From Bacteroidetes bacterium MED-G20 (lineage in GTDB: Bacteria > Bacteroidota > Bacteroidia > Flavobacteriales_D > Parvicellaceae), in NCBI GenBank assembly GCA_905182745.1, contig CAJJCR010000008.1, forward strand, positions 124,001-188,000: DNA of 64,000 nt, written 5' to 3'. Made by a program: the position numbers and the translations under genes. The notes under the pieces are model-generated. The model had not been told where the DNA came from and ran no database searches. It saw only the letters and a program-made list of their open reading frames with translations. Each line of letters opens with the position of its first letter. Within the stretch, counting starts at the first letter, position 1. Positions 43,079-52,796 of the stretch are shown in pieces.

Positions 43079-45088
43079 ATGGGTGGAGGTAAGGAAACGC
43101 CAAGACAAAAAATGGTTGGTTTAATGTACTTAGTACTTATGGCGCTTTTAGCTATGAATGTATCTAAGGAAATTATTAATGCTTTTGTTACATTAAACAA
43201 TAAATTAGAAAGTAGCATAGAACAAGTAGAGTCTTTTAATACCAATCTTTCTGGTGAATTCGCCACTAAACTTGCTACACTTAAAGCAACTGGTGCCCCA
43301 CCTGATGAGTTGGCAAGGGTTGAGTTTCACAAAAACACCAATGATGAAATTGTTGAATTAACAAGACACATGTGTAATGATATTGTGAAGAGAAACTTAT
43401 TTCTATTAATTGCTGCTGCAGATGCAGGTGTTCAATTTTCGGAATTTGACGATATCGAAATGGCTATTATTGATGATGACGCGGATGCTAAAGTAAGACT
43501 TAAGGCATTGGTTAATAAAGTAAACGATTTAGGTGTAATAGCCGTAGATGAACATCATGAATTGCACGGAGCTGAAACAGACCACGATGAATACCACAAC
43601 CCATTGTTTCATATTGATGATGAGGGTTATATTCATATAAGAGATTTATCTTCTTATACTAAGAAAGACGATTACGATACACCTACTAGAATTCTTGCTG
43701 GTGAGAGTTTTGATTTGATAGCTCCAGAAGGTCTTCACCTTATGGAAAATCTACACCATTTTAGAAACGGTCTTATTGCATTAATTGCTAACCATCCTAG
43801 TGATACATTAGAAAATGGAATTGTTTATCAATATAAATTTGACACTACCTTAATTAAGGATCCTGATTTTCTAATAACAGAGGGGAATAGAAAAGACTTT
43901 GAAAAAATAGTAGACTCAATAATTAAATTTGAAATTGAAGAAAATAAGCTAGATCCTAAAGATGCCGAAGCTGTTCGAAATATTTATGTTAGAATGACTA
44001 TACCAAAAAAGGTTATGAATCATGGTGAAGAATATCCTTGGATTTTTGGGCAGTTTGACCATGCTCCTATAGTCGCTGCCTCTGCAGTGATGACATCTGT
44101 TAGATCAGATGTTTTACAAGTACAAACTTTAGCTTCTCAATTGGTAAGTTCTAGAGTAAAAGTACAATCCTTTAATTTTAATAAAATTGATCCGTTGGCC
44201 TTCTCTGCAACTAGTTACATTAATCAGGGAGATTCACTTGGATTAAGAGTAATGATTGCTGCTTACGATTCGTCTGAAGCAATGGAATTAAAGTATTGGG
44301 TAGATGACTCTTCTCAGTTAAAGAAAAATGAGTCTGAACAAGACTTAGCCAATATGAAAACTTTTAAAGGTCGTGCTGGACAGAGTGTTGGTATAACAGG
44401 ATCCGTTGGAGATCACATTCTTTCTGGATTTATAGCCGTTAAAGAAAAAGGAATTAAAAAATGGAAGCCTTGGAAATTTAATTATTCAGTTGGTGCTCCT
44501 AATGCAGCTGTATCTGCAGCTGATTTGCAAGTTCTTTATATAGGTTGGAAGAATAAAATTAAGGTATCTGCATCCGGTTACAAACCCGAATCAATCAAAT
44601 TGTCTGGTAGAGGATGTTCTGTTAAAGGTCCAGATAGCAAAGGTTTTTATATTGCTACAGTTACTAATCCTAAGCTTAAACAGGCTAATTTAATTGTTTC
44701 TGGTATAGATGACAAAGGTAAAACCAATGAGTTGACAAACGAAGTATTTAGAGTTTTCCCCCTTCCAAAGCCTACTGCATATTTTGCTGGTAAAGCAGGT
44801 GGAAATCTAAAAAAAGCAAATGCCGTCAGTTACAAAACATTGAAGGCATCACTTGGTGATAGTCCTTTGGATGTGCCTTATGATGTGGTTAGTTTCACTA
44901 TGTTTACCACCAAGGGAGGTGCTCCTATTGAACTCAATTCTAAATCAAACAGATTAACTCCAAATATGTTAGCTGCAATGAAAAAAATTCCTAAAAATGG
45001 AAGTTTAACATTCACTAGGGTAAAAGTAAAAGGTCCTGGAGGTAGAGTTTCTCAGTTAGAGTCTGGAATCGTACTTAAATTAATTTAA
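43079..45088 (+). CDS. gldM: T9SS/gliding motor protein GldM, long form
   Basis: Periplasm-spanning motor arm. The N terminus (GGGKETPRQKMVGLMYLVLM, ALLAMNVSKEIINAF) is the characteristic single membrane helix. The C-terminal domains follow (VSAADLQVLYIGWKNKIKVS, FRVFPLPKPTAYFAGKAGG). The 669 aa length is well above the roughly 515 aa of studied GldM/PorM. The extra length lies mostly between residues 155 and 310, which begins with a His/Asp/Glu-rich tract (DEHHELHGAETDHDEYHN). The frame is intact, so the insert is real. gldN starts 1 bp later. Confidence 0.95.
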   Translation: MGGGKETPRQKMVGLMYLVLMALLAMNVSKEIINAFVTLNNKLESSIEQVESFNTNLSGEFATKLATLKATGAPPDELARVEFHKNTNDEIVELTRHMCNDIVKRNLFLLIAAADAGVQFSEFDDIEMAIIDDDADAKVRLKALVNKVNDLGVIAVDEHHELHGAETDHDEYHNPLFHIDDEGYIHIRDLSSYTKKDDYDTPTRILAGESFDLIAPEGLHLMENLHHFRNGLIALIANHPSDTLENGIVYQYKFDTTLIKDPDFLITEGNRKDFEKIVDSIIKFEIEENKLDPKDAEAVRNIYVRMTIPKKVMNHGEEYPWIFGQFDHAPIVAASAVMTSVRSDVLQVQTLASQLVSSRVKVQSFNFNKIDPLAFSATSYINQGDSLGLRVMIAAYDSSEAMELKYWVDDSSQLKKNESEQDLANMKTFKGRAGQSVGITGSVGDHILSGFIAVKEKGIKKWKPWKFNYSVGAPNAAVSAADLQVLYIGWKNKIKVSASGYKPESIKLSGRGCSVKGPDSKGFYIATVTNPKLKQANLIVSGIDDKGKTNELTNEVFRVFPLPKPTAYFAGKAGGNLKKANAVSYKTLKASLGDSPLDVPYDVVSFTMFTTKGGAPIELNSKSNRLTPNMLAAMKKIPKNGSLTFTRVKVKGPGGRVSQLESGIVLKLI

Positions 45089-45089
45089 T

Positions 45090-46013
45090 ATGAAATTTTT
45101 ATTTAACATATCGTTTATACTTTTATTATCTAATTCACTTTTAGCTCAACTGCCTGGTTCAGGTATAAGCTTAGAGTCCAATGTTTTAGATGGTGTCTAT
45201 ATTCAAGAACATATTCCTACTAAAAGAGTTGTTTCTTATATTCATCTAAGAGAAGCAGACGTCATGTGGAGTAAAAGAATTTGGAGAGTTTTAGACTTGA
45301 AGGAAAAAAAGAATCACAAGCTTTATTATCCTTTAGAACCACAAAACGATAGAATTTCCTTATTTGAAGTCATGAAATATGGAGCCATGGAAGAGGGATC
45401 TATCACCGTATATGACCCTGGTACTGATTTAGATGATAAATTTAGATATCCTGTTAGGCCTGCTAATGGTAACACCAATAGTCCAGTATTTAAAAAACGT
45501 CTCGAAGCTATGTTCGGCTATGCTAATTCCAGGGATTCAGTGGACGAGAATGACGACCCAGTTACAGATATGAATGGAGACAAAATAATTGTGGAATTCA
45601 CTTCTTTATACACCTCAAGTGAAATTGTTAGATATGTTTTGAAAGAAGACTGGTTCTTTGATAAGCAAAGATCTATGTTGGATGTAAGAATTATTGGTAT
45701 TTCGCCTGTAGTTTTAGGTATTAATCCTGAGACACAAGAAGTAGTAGGTCTTAAAAAACTTTTTTGGTTGTACTTTCCAGAGTGTAGGTATATTTTTCAG
45801 AACTTTTTTGTTTACAACCCTGATAACGACGCTCAACGAATGAGCTTCGATGATTTATTTTGGAAAAGGGATTTTTCCTCCTTCGTTCAAAAAGAAAGTA
45901 ATGTCTTTGATAGAAAGATTTCTCCAAACTGGGACGGTTTGGATGCACTTTTAGAATCAGAAAGGGTAAGAAATGAAATTTTCACATTTGAGCACGACTT
46001 GTGGCATTTCTAA
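45090..46013 (+). CDS. gldN: T9SS/gliding protein GldN
   Basis: Periplasmic partner of GldK in the outer-membrane ring; 307 aa. The signal peptide MKFLFNISFILLLSNSLLAQ is followed by the family core: SYIHLREADVMWSKRIWRVL, YYPLEPQNDRISLFEVMKYG and EDWFFDKQRSMLDVRIIGIS. Last gene of the porP-gldKLMN operon, which ends at the hairpin at 46038. Confidence 0.95.
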   Translation: MKFLFNISFILLLSNSLLAQLPGSGISLESNVLDGVYIQEHIPTKRVVSYIHLREADVMWSKRIWRVLDLKEKKNHKLYYPLEPQNDRISLFEVMKYGAMEEGSITVYDPGTDLDDKFRYPVRPANGNTNSPVFKKRLEAMFGYANSRDSVDENDDPVTDMNGDKIIVEFTSLYTSSEIVRYVLKEDWFFDKQRSMLDVRIIGISPVVLGINPETQEVVGLKKLFWLYFPECRYIFQNFFVYNPDNDAQRMSFDDLFWKRDFSSFVQKESNVFDRKISPNWDGLDALLESERVRNEIFTFEHDLWHF

Positions 46014-46037
46014 AAACTAAATAATTTTTTAATTTTG
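46007..46037 (+). promoter_or_regulatory. Candidate promoter of the ABC-F gene
   Basis: TTTC at 46007-46010 (one mismatch to TTTG), 19 bases, then TAATTTTG at 46030-46037 (exact TAnnTTTG). Transcription would start near 46043, inside the gldN terminator hairpin. Confidence 0.5.
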
Positions 46038-46061
46038 AGCCCTTTAGTTAGGGCTTTTTTT
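46038..46061 (+). terminator. Terminator of the gldKLMN operon
   Basis: Stem AGCCCT (46038-46043) / AGGGCT (46050-46055), loop TTAGTT, then a T run to 46061. The next gene starts 3 bp later. Confidence 0.85.
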
Positions 46062-46063
46062 AT

Positions 46064-47920
46064 ATGCTTAATTTAACAAATATCACGGTTAGTTTTGGAG
46101 GAAGAGATTTGTATAAAAATATTTCTTTTCAAATAAATCCTAAAGATAAGATTGGAATTGTTGGTAAAAATGGTGCAGGTAAATCTACCATGCTTAAATT
46201 AATTACCGGGGAGCAAAAGCCAAATTCAGGAACTATTAATACCACCAATTCTTTAAGCATTGGATACCTCCCTCAGGAAATAAACGTTTCTTCTAATGAG
46301 GAAATTCTAAACGAGGTGCTAAATGCCAATAAACAACTGCTGACAATAAATCATAGGTTAGATGAGATTAATCTAGAGCTAACAACTAGAACAGATTACG
46401 AGTCAGACGCATATATGCAGCTTTTAAGTGAGCTTTCCGATCTCAACGAACAATTGTTATTGTTAGATGGAGATAATCAATTAAAAGACGCAGAATTGAT
46501 TTTAAAAGGCTTGGGTTTTGAGCAAAATGAATTGAATCTTCCATATTCTAGTTTTTCTGGAGGTTGGAAAATGCGGGTTGAACTGGCCAAGCTTCTTATA
46601 CAAAAACCAAGTGTTATTTTATTAGATGAACCAACCAATCATTTAGATATAGAATCCATTCAATGGTTAGAAATGTATTTGAAAAATTATATTGGTATTA
46701 TCCTTTTAATTTCTCACGATAAAACTTTTCTTGACAATATTACAAATAGAACTATTGAATTAGCCAATAGTAAGCTTTATGATTATAAATGCAATTATAC
46801 CAAATATTTAGAGCTTAGAGAAGAGGAGATTTTTACTCAGATTGCGGCCAAGAAAAACCAAGAAAAAATGGTCAAGCACACCCAGGAGCTGATCAATAAG
46901 TTTAGAGCTAAGAAAAATAAAGCTTCTTTTGCCCAATCACTGATTAAGAAGCTGGACAAACTAGAAGACATAGAGATAGACCAACTAGAAAAGGATGGTA
47001 TACAGTTTAAATTTCCAGAACCTTCTCACTCAGGAAAAGAGACGCTTAAAATAGCTGGTTTAGAAAAAAAATATGGCGACAAAGAAATTTTTTCAAATGT
47101 TGATTTATCGATATCTAGAGGCGAGAAAATAGCATTAATTGGTAAAAATGGAATGGGTAAATCTACTTTTATCAAAAGTATTGTAAAAGACATTTCTTAC
47201 AAAGGGAATATTCAATTGGGTCATCAAGTTATGATGGGTTATTTTGCCCAAGATGAAGCCCATAAATTAGATCCTAAAAAAACAGTTTTTGAAACGATTG
47301 ACGATGTTGCTGTTGGGGAAGTAAGAAAAAATATTCGTCAGATCCTAGGTTCTTTTTTATTTTCGGGAGACGATACTGAAAAAAAAGTACAGGTGCTTTC
47401 TGGAGGAGAAAAGACCAGACTCTCTTTATGTAAATTACTACTTCAGCCGAATAATTTTTTAATTCTAGATGAACCTACTAACCATCTTGATATGATTTCT
47501 AAAGAAATATTAAAAGAGGCTCTTGCAGGATATGCCGGAACTTTGCTTTTGGTTTCTCACGACAGAGGGTTTTTAGATGGACTTACAGATAGAGTTTATT
47601 TTATAAAAGATAAAACAGTTAAAGTATACCACGAGCCTGTTACTCAATTTATAAATAGTTACTACAACGATATTAATACTAATGCAAAAGCATCTAAAAA
47701 ACCTGAGAAAAAGAATTCCCAAAAAAATAAAAAGAATCAAAATCAACAAAAATCCTTAGAAAGAAAGATTACCCAGTTAGAAGAAAAGCAAACTAGTTTA
47801 GAATTTGAACTTTATGAAACCACTGATGCTGAAAAGTTAAAGGAAATTCAAGAACAATTAACTAAGCTGAAAAAAGAAATTGAAGTTAATTTTGAGTCAC
47901 TAATGTCCATTGGAAACTAG
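46064..47920 (+). CDS. ABC-F family ATPase
   Basis: A 618 aa soluble protein with two ABC domains and no membrane part, so it acts on the ribosome rather than in transport. The first domain has Walker A GKNGAGKST (near residue 35), signature SGGWKMRVELA and Walker B VILLDEPTNHLD. The second has GKNGMGKST (near 362), LSGGEKTRLSL and FLILDEPTNHLD. A charged linker and a coiled-coil C terminus (about 545-618) complete the Uup-like plan. Its last 21 bp overlap the convergent small lipoprotein gene. Confidence 0.92.
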   Translation: MLNLTNITVSFGGRDLYKNISFQINPKDKIGIVGKNGAGKSTMLKLITGEQKPNSGTINTTNSLSIGYLPQEINVSSNEEILNEVLNANKQLLTINHRLDEINLELTTRTDYESDAYMQLLSELSDLNEQLLLLDGDNQLKDAELILKGLGFEQNELNLPYSSFSGGWKMRVELAKLLIQKPSVILLDEPTNHLDIESIQWLEMYLKNYIGIILLISHDKTFLDNITNRTIELANSKLYDYKCNYTKYLELREEEIFTQIAAKKNQEKMVKHTQELINKFRAKKNKASFAQSLIKKLDKLEDIEIDQLEKDGIQFKFPEPSHSGKETLKIAGLEKKYGDKEIFSNVDLSISRGEKIALIGKNGMGKSTFIKSIVKDISYKGNIQLGHQVMMGYFAQDEAHKLDPKKTVFETIDDVAVGEVRKNIRQILGSFLFSGDDTEKKVQVLSGGEKTRLSLCKLLLQPNNFLILDEPTNHLDMISKEILKEALAGYAGTLLLVSHDRGFLDGLTDRVYFIKDKTVKVYHEPVTQFINSYYNDINTNAKASKKPEKKNSQKNKKNQNQQKSLERKITQLEEKQTSLEFELYETTDAEKLKEIQEQLTKLKKEIEVNFESLMSIGN

Positions 47921-48313
47921 AGTTCCTTTTTTATACTGGTGTGTAACACTGTCTTCTCCTTGTAAATTATAGAAAATAGCTTTTCCATCTATAAAATTCA
48001 ACTTAAATTCTACCAAGGATTTTCTTATTCCATTTTTACGAAATCTAAGCATGTTTCCATGCATTTTCCCATCTATAAAATTCTTTTCTAGGCTAATTTC
48101 ACCAGATTCATAATATTCCAAACATTTCCCAGTATATGGAATAGTTCTCTCTTCAATAAAGAAATAATTGTAGAGATCGTCATAAATTAAATCATTGCAA
48201 TGACAAGAATTTTCTGGTGTTTTAGAGGATTCTCTTTTTTGTTGGCATTGGTTGAAAAATGACAAAATTGATACTAGAATAATATAGCTTATAAGGTTAG
48301 ATTTTTTGGTCAT
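47900..48313 (-). CDS. Small lipoprotein with MORN-like (YwqK-type) repeats
   Basis: A 137 aa protein. The N-terminal hydrophobic stretch ends at a lipobox-like cysteine (FNQC, residues 20-23). Two or three short repeats follow with the MORN_2 pattern: GKCLEYYESGEISLEKNF, DGKMHGNMLRFRKNGIRKSL and DGKAIFYNLQGEDS. Proteins of this type are often named YwqK antitoxins, but no toxin lies nearby. It overlaps the aldehyde dehydrogenase stop by one base. Confidence 0.65.
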   Translation of the reverse strand: MTKKSNLISYIILVSILSFFNQCQQKRESSKTPENSCHCNDLIYDDLYNYFFIEERTIPYTGKCLEYYESGEISLEKNFIDGKMHGNMLRFRKNGIRKSLVEFKLNFIDGKAIFYNLQGEDSVTHQYKKGTLVSNGH

Positions 48314-49734
48314 TATATCTTGGCAATAGTTTTGAAATATTTGAAAATATTTTTATTAAATGGTGGATATACCAGTTTGAGCATGTTCCCAAATTTCTTT
48401 TTTACTACTCCTTTTTCGTTAGAGAAATCTACAAAACTATGTTTGCCACCTGATTTGCCAATTCCACTATTATTTACCCCACCAAAAGGAAGATTTGGAT
48501 TGACTACTGTCATCATCAGTTCATTGACAGATACTCCACCAGAAACAGTATTTTCCATAAAGAATTTTATGTTCTTTTTGTTGGAACTCATTATGTATAT
48601 AGCAAGAGGAGAAGGCATTTTTTGAAATAGTTCTATTACCTCACTATTTTTTTCGTAAGTTAATACTGGTAGAATAGGCCCAAATATTTCTTCTTGCATT
48701 ACCATCATTTCTAAATTTATGTTGGTAAGTAAAGTTGGGGCCATAAACTTTTCTTTCTCATTCAATTCACCTCCGTATTCTACTTTTGCCCCTTTTTTTA
48801 TAGCATCTTTTAAATGGGATTCTACTCTTTTAAAATTATTTTCATCTACTATTCTTCCATAGTCTTTGGAATGCTCAATTCCTTCTTTTTTAGTATTGTA
48901 AAATTTATCTACAGAATTTTTAAAGTGTTTGGTAAAATCTGATAGCTGGTTTTGTTGAATAAGGACAAAATCTGGAGCAATACAAGTTTGGCCACAGTTA
49001 AGTGTTTTTCCCCAAGCTATTTTTTCTGCAATTTTTTTAATGTCTCCCGTACCATCTACTATTACTGGTGATTTACCACCCAATTCTAGAGTTACTGCCG
49101 ATAAGTTTTTGGATGCTGCTTCCATTACAATTTTCCCTACTTTAGGACTTCCAGTAAAATGAATGTGATTAAAAGGTAGTTTTAAAAGTTCGGTAGATTC
49201 TAGTACAGAGCCTTCAATAACGGCAACTTCATGCTCTTCATAGAGCGCCTGTATCATATTAGCTATCACTTTGGAAGTGTGTGACGAAATCTCAGAGGGT
49301 TTAATAATGACTGCATTTCCAGCTGCAATTGCATAAATTAATGGGTATAGAGAAAGGAAAATAGGATAATTCCATGGGGAAATCATAAGAATATTCCCTT
49401 TAGACTCGTATTTGACATAGGAAGACATACCTACCATAGTAATGGGAGTGGGCATATACTTGTCTTTCATCCACTGTTTTAAATTTCTTAATACTTGCTT
49501 TATGTTTAATAGAGTTGGGGTTATTTCGGTAGTAATTACTTCTTCGTTGGATTTTCTTAAGTCTTTGTAAAGAGCATCCGCTATGGTTTTGTGGTTGCTC
49601 TCATTGCAAATAAAATTTTCAATGCGCTTAATTTTTTCAATTCTTTCTTTTAAGGAAGAATTCCTTAACCTTAGAATATTACTTGGTTCTGACTGAAGTT
49701 TAAATATTCTTTTTATTTCTTTTACGTTATCCAT
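48313..49734 (-). CDS. Aldehyde dehydrogenase (ALDH3-like)
   Basis: NAD(P)-dependent oxidation of aldehydes; 473 aa, close to the short ALDH3/fatty-aldehyde type. The catalytic Cys is in NCGQTCIAPDFVLI near residue 246, the general-base Glu in VTLELGGKSPVIVDG near 210, and the fold block ISPWNYPIFLSLYPLIYAIA near 117. The C-terminal hydrophobic/basic tail could touch the membrane. It is 2 bp from the serine hydrolase gene, so probably in the same transcript. Confidence 0.92.
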   Translation of the reverse strand: MDNVKEIKRIFKLQSEPSNILRLRNSSLKERIEKIKRIENFICNESNHKTIADALYKDLRKSNEEVITTEITPTLLNIKQVLRNLKQWMKDKYMPTPITMVGMSSYVKYESKGNILMISPWNYPIFLSLYPLIYAIAAGNAVIIKPSEISSHTSKVIANMIQALYEEHEVAVIEGSVLESTELLKLPFNHIHFTGSPKVGKIVMEAASKNLSAVTLELGGKSPVIVDGTGDIKKIAEKIAWGKTLNCGQTCIAPDFVLIQQNQLSDFTKHFKNSVDKFYNTKKEGIEHSKDYGRIVDENNFKRVESHLKDAIKKGAKVEYGGELNEKEKFMAPTLLTNINLEMMVMQEEIFGPILPVLTYEKNSEVIELFQKMPSPLAIYIMSSNKKNIKFFMENTVSGGVSVNELMMTVVNPNLPFGGVNNSGIGKSGGKHSFVDFSNEKGVVKKKFGNMLKLVYPPFNKNIFKYFKTIAKI

Positions 49735-49736
49735 TT

Positions 49737-51051
49737 CTAATCTTTGTATTCCATTTTAGTCCATGGCTCATAAATAGCACCTCTTATTCTATTGTCTTTA
49801 CTGTAGCCATATGCTCCGTCATATACCCAAAATATTTGAGTGATAATGGTTCCTACAAATCCTCTTTTGGTGTCAATCCAAAAATGGGTGCCTTCGTAAC
49901 CGCCACCTATCCATAGTCCTTCGTCACCAATTCCTCTATCTAAGTAAGTTTTTCCACTCACCCATAGATTATATCCATTGTAACCATAGGAATTATTTAA
50001 TTGGGTCTGGGGAGAAGTAAGATCATCAATTGTAGTTTCTTCTAAAAATCTATAGCCGTTGAGCGTTCCTTTATTAAGAAGCATTCTTAAAAAATCTGAA
50101 TAGCCGTTGGCAGTTGCAATCATTCCCTCTCCACCAAGATAAAGTTGATGTTCTGGACGATAATCAGGTACATCTTGACCAAAAATATCTAGTTCTCCTA
50201 GCTCAGCAGTCCTTAATATGGAGTCTTTTCCGGAAAACCTAGGAAGCATGGTAGCTCCTTCTGGAAGATCGTAAGCCAATCCTTCTATTTTCATAGGATC
50301 TGTAATACGTTCTTTAACTAGTTCTGCCAATGTTTTTCCGGTAGCTCTTTCACAAACTAGTCCCAAAACGGTAGTATTCATTCCATAGTAATAGTAAGAG
50401 CCTGGATGTTGACAAATCGGTAAAACTGCCAATTTATTGATGAGATCTTGACTGTTCTCGGCCGTAGCTACATTTTTTTCTGCTATGGCCGAATCTAAAC
50501 AACCTAGGTTGGTGGTAGAATAGTAAAATCCAGCTTGATGGTTTAGAAGATGAACAATGGTCATTACCGAATCGTTTTCTACATATTTTATTGGACATGG
50601 TTCTTTTCTTGAAGAGTCATCTTCGTACCAGTTTATAGAGGCTATTTCCAAACTGTCTTGGGTTACAGCAACTTTTAAATCACTAAATTCTGGTATGTAT
50701 TTAATTACCGAATCGTTAAGGGAGATAATTCCATCTTCCATTAGGTCTAATGCCAGACAAATGGTTACAATTTTACTCATAGACCAAATTCTAATCCAAG
50801 AATCTCCATCTATATTTTCATTGGCTAGTAAACGCTGGTTTTTTTCTAAATTTTCATAGGCTACAACGCCATTAGAATCTTCTAGTCTTGTATATATAAA
50901 GGGTATATTTCTCTATCTACAAATGTTTGGGTAATGCTATCTATTTGTTGTTATTGGTTATCTCTAGATAAGACTTTGGCTCTGTTTTTTTTTCTGAGCA
51001 GCCAATAATCATAAGAAAACATAAGAAAATTAGGAAGAGAGATTTTTTCAT
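49737..51051 (-). CDS. Serine hydrolase lipoprotein (beta-lactamase class C/esterase fold), frameshifted near the start
   Basis: The true start is probably the ATG at 51051-51049, which opens a lipoprotein signal (MKKSLFLIFLCFLMIIGCS). At least two small indels (about 50945 and 50900) then hide the link to the long frame from 50780. The nucleophile Ser lies just before that frame in the S-x-x-K motif of WSMSKIV. YYYYGMNTTVLG occupies the second-motif site, with Met where many members have Asn. GGYEGTHFWID is near the C terminus. The ATG overlaps the GH43 stop (ATGA). The substrate is unknown; an esterase acting with the GH43 enzyme is one possibility. Confidence 0.78.
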
Positions 51052-52759
51052 TTTTTTAATTTTAATGGTGGAGATGAATACTCTAACTTAAAAACATCGA
51101 ATGCTGCAAAGTTAATACTTTTAGTACCATTGCTAGTTGCGTATAATCCTAGATGGGCTCCTGTATACCCTTCGGAAAGTAATATGTCGCTATTGGTAGT
51201 TTCAAATAATTCCCAAAGATCGTTGGATTGGTATCTAAAATAGTACTGGTAAGTATTGTCTTTTGCTATTACTTTAAGCTCTATATAGTTTTTGAATTTT
51301 TTGCCCATTACCAAGTCTTTTTTAATAATGGGATTTTTCTTTTTGTCGTTGATTACTAGTTGAAGTACGTTTTCTTTGTCCTCCCTTTTCACGTCAAAAA
51401 GTAGGTAGTTGTCGTCTTTTTGAATAAGACAAAGACCCGCTTCTTCCCCATCTAAAGTAGGTTTGAATCTCATGGTGGTAGATACCTCAAAATTGGTTTC
51501 TTTTTGTTTTATCCCCATAAAATTATAGCCTGTTCTCTCTTTTATGGTGGGCTCTTTACAGTACATGGTAAGATAGCCGGAGTTGGTAGTTAGGTCATAG
51601 CTGTTCTCTAAAGGAACTCTTCTATGGGTCCAATCTTTGGATAAGTAGTTTTCTTGAAACTCGTATTCCCTTGGTGTTGGAACATAGATAGAATCTTTAA
51701 TGGGAAGAAAGTAAGAATAATTTTTTTCTATTTTCCCAGTGGAGGGATTGCAAACAGGCCAATTGTATTTTATTTCTTTCCACCAGTAGGGTTCTCTTTC
51801 CCATTTTACAGGAAGTATTAAGGTTTCTCTTCCCATGTTAGAAGCTCTATTTACTTCGTTTCTAATTCCTAGGCAAACCATTCTCCACTCACCATTAGGA
51901 AGCTCAACCATATCGGCATGGCCAGTGCTGTTGATCCAATAATCGTAGGAAAGATGTCTGGTGGATAGAATTGGATTTCTGTCATTGGCATCGTAAGGCC
52001 CAGTTATATTGTTGCTAGCTGCTATCATCACAGCGTGGTTAAAACTTGTTCCTCCTTCGGCAATTAGTAAATAATACCAGCCGTCTTTTTTATAAATATG
52101 CGGTCCTTCTGCCCAAGTTCCTTGACAGGCGCCTCTCCACAAAAAATGTCTTTCTCCTACAAGCTGAAAACTTGTGGAGTCTAGTTCTTGAATCCATATT
52201 TCTCCTTCTCCTTGGAAGTTTGGATTTTCGGGAGCGTGGTTCCATGTAGTAGATCTTACCATCGTCGTCAAAGAAAATGTGGGGATCTATTCCTGGAGCT
52301 CCTTCCACAACTATGGGGTCGGACCAAGGTCCCTCTGGCTTAGAAGCTGTGATAATGAAGTTAATCATTTGGGCTGGTTCGTCTTTTTTAGGCTGGTATA
52401 CGTTGGTAGTAATAATGTAAAACTTTCCATTGTGGTAGCGAATGGTAGGGGCGTGAATTCCTCCGTTAGACTGTACATCTACCAAGATTCATTCTTCCTG
52501 TACATTGTTCTTTTCGGTGCAGTCCATGGCCTATTAAAGTCCAGTTGGCCAAGTCTTTACTATGGTGAATGGGAAGCCCTGGAAAATACTCAAGTGAGGA
52601 GTTGACTATATAGTAATCTTCTCCCACTCTACAGATAGAAGGATCTGGATATCCGCCTTTTATAATAGGGTTGGAAAACATAGGTATTTGCGCCAAAGCT
52701 TGGAAGTTTACTAAGCCCAATAGCAGTCCTAGAAATAGTATTTTAACTTTGGTTTTCAT
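51048..52759 (-). CDS. Glycoside hydrolase family 43 (beta-xylosidase/arabinofuranosidase-like), two frameshifts
   Basis: Secreted enzyme with a signal peptide (ILFLGLLLGLVNFQALAQ). The GH43 triad is visible: base Asp in IKGGYPDPSICR, pKa-tuning Asp in APGIDPHIFFDDDGK and acid Glu in GTWAEGPHIYKKDGWYYL. The C-terminal half (from about 51660 down) is a concanavalin-like accessory domain of the GH43_C2 type (GYTGAHLGLYATSNGT). Two single-base insertions break it: near 52480 (+1 G, repair gives MNLVDVQSNGG) and near 52248 (+1, repair gives IYYMNHAPENP or IYYWNHAPENP). Repaired length is about 570 aa. It diverges from the GH13 gene with 37 bp between them. Confidence 0.85.
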
Positions 52760-52796
52760 TTAAAGTATTAAATTTAATAATTCTAATGGGTTTATA

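Noticed and set aside
47900-48313. Toxin-antitoxin module based on the YwqK-like protein
   Set aside because: MORN-like repeats are shared by many lipoproteins and no toxin-like gene is adjacent.
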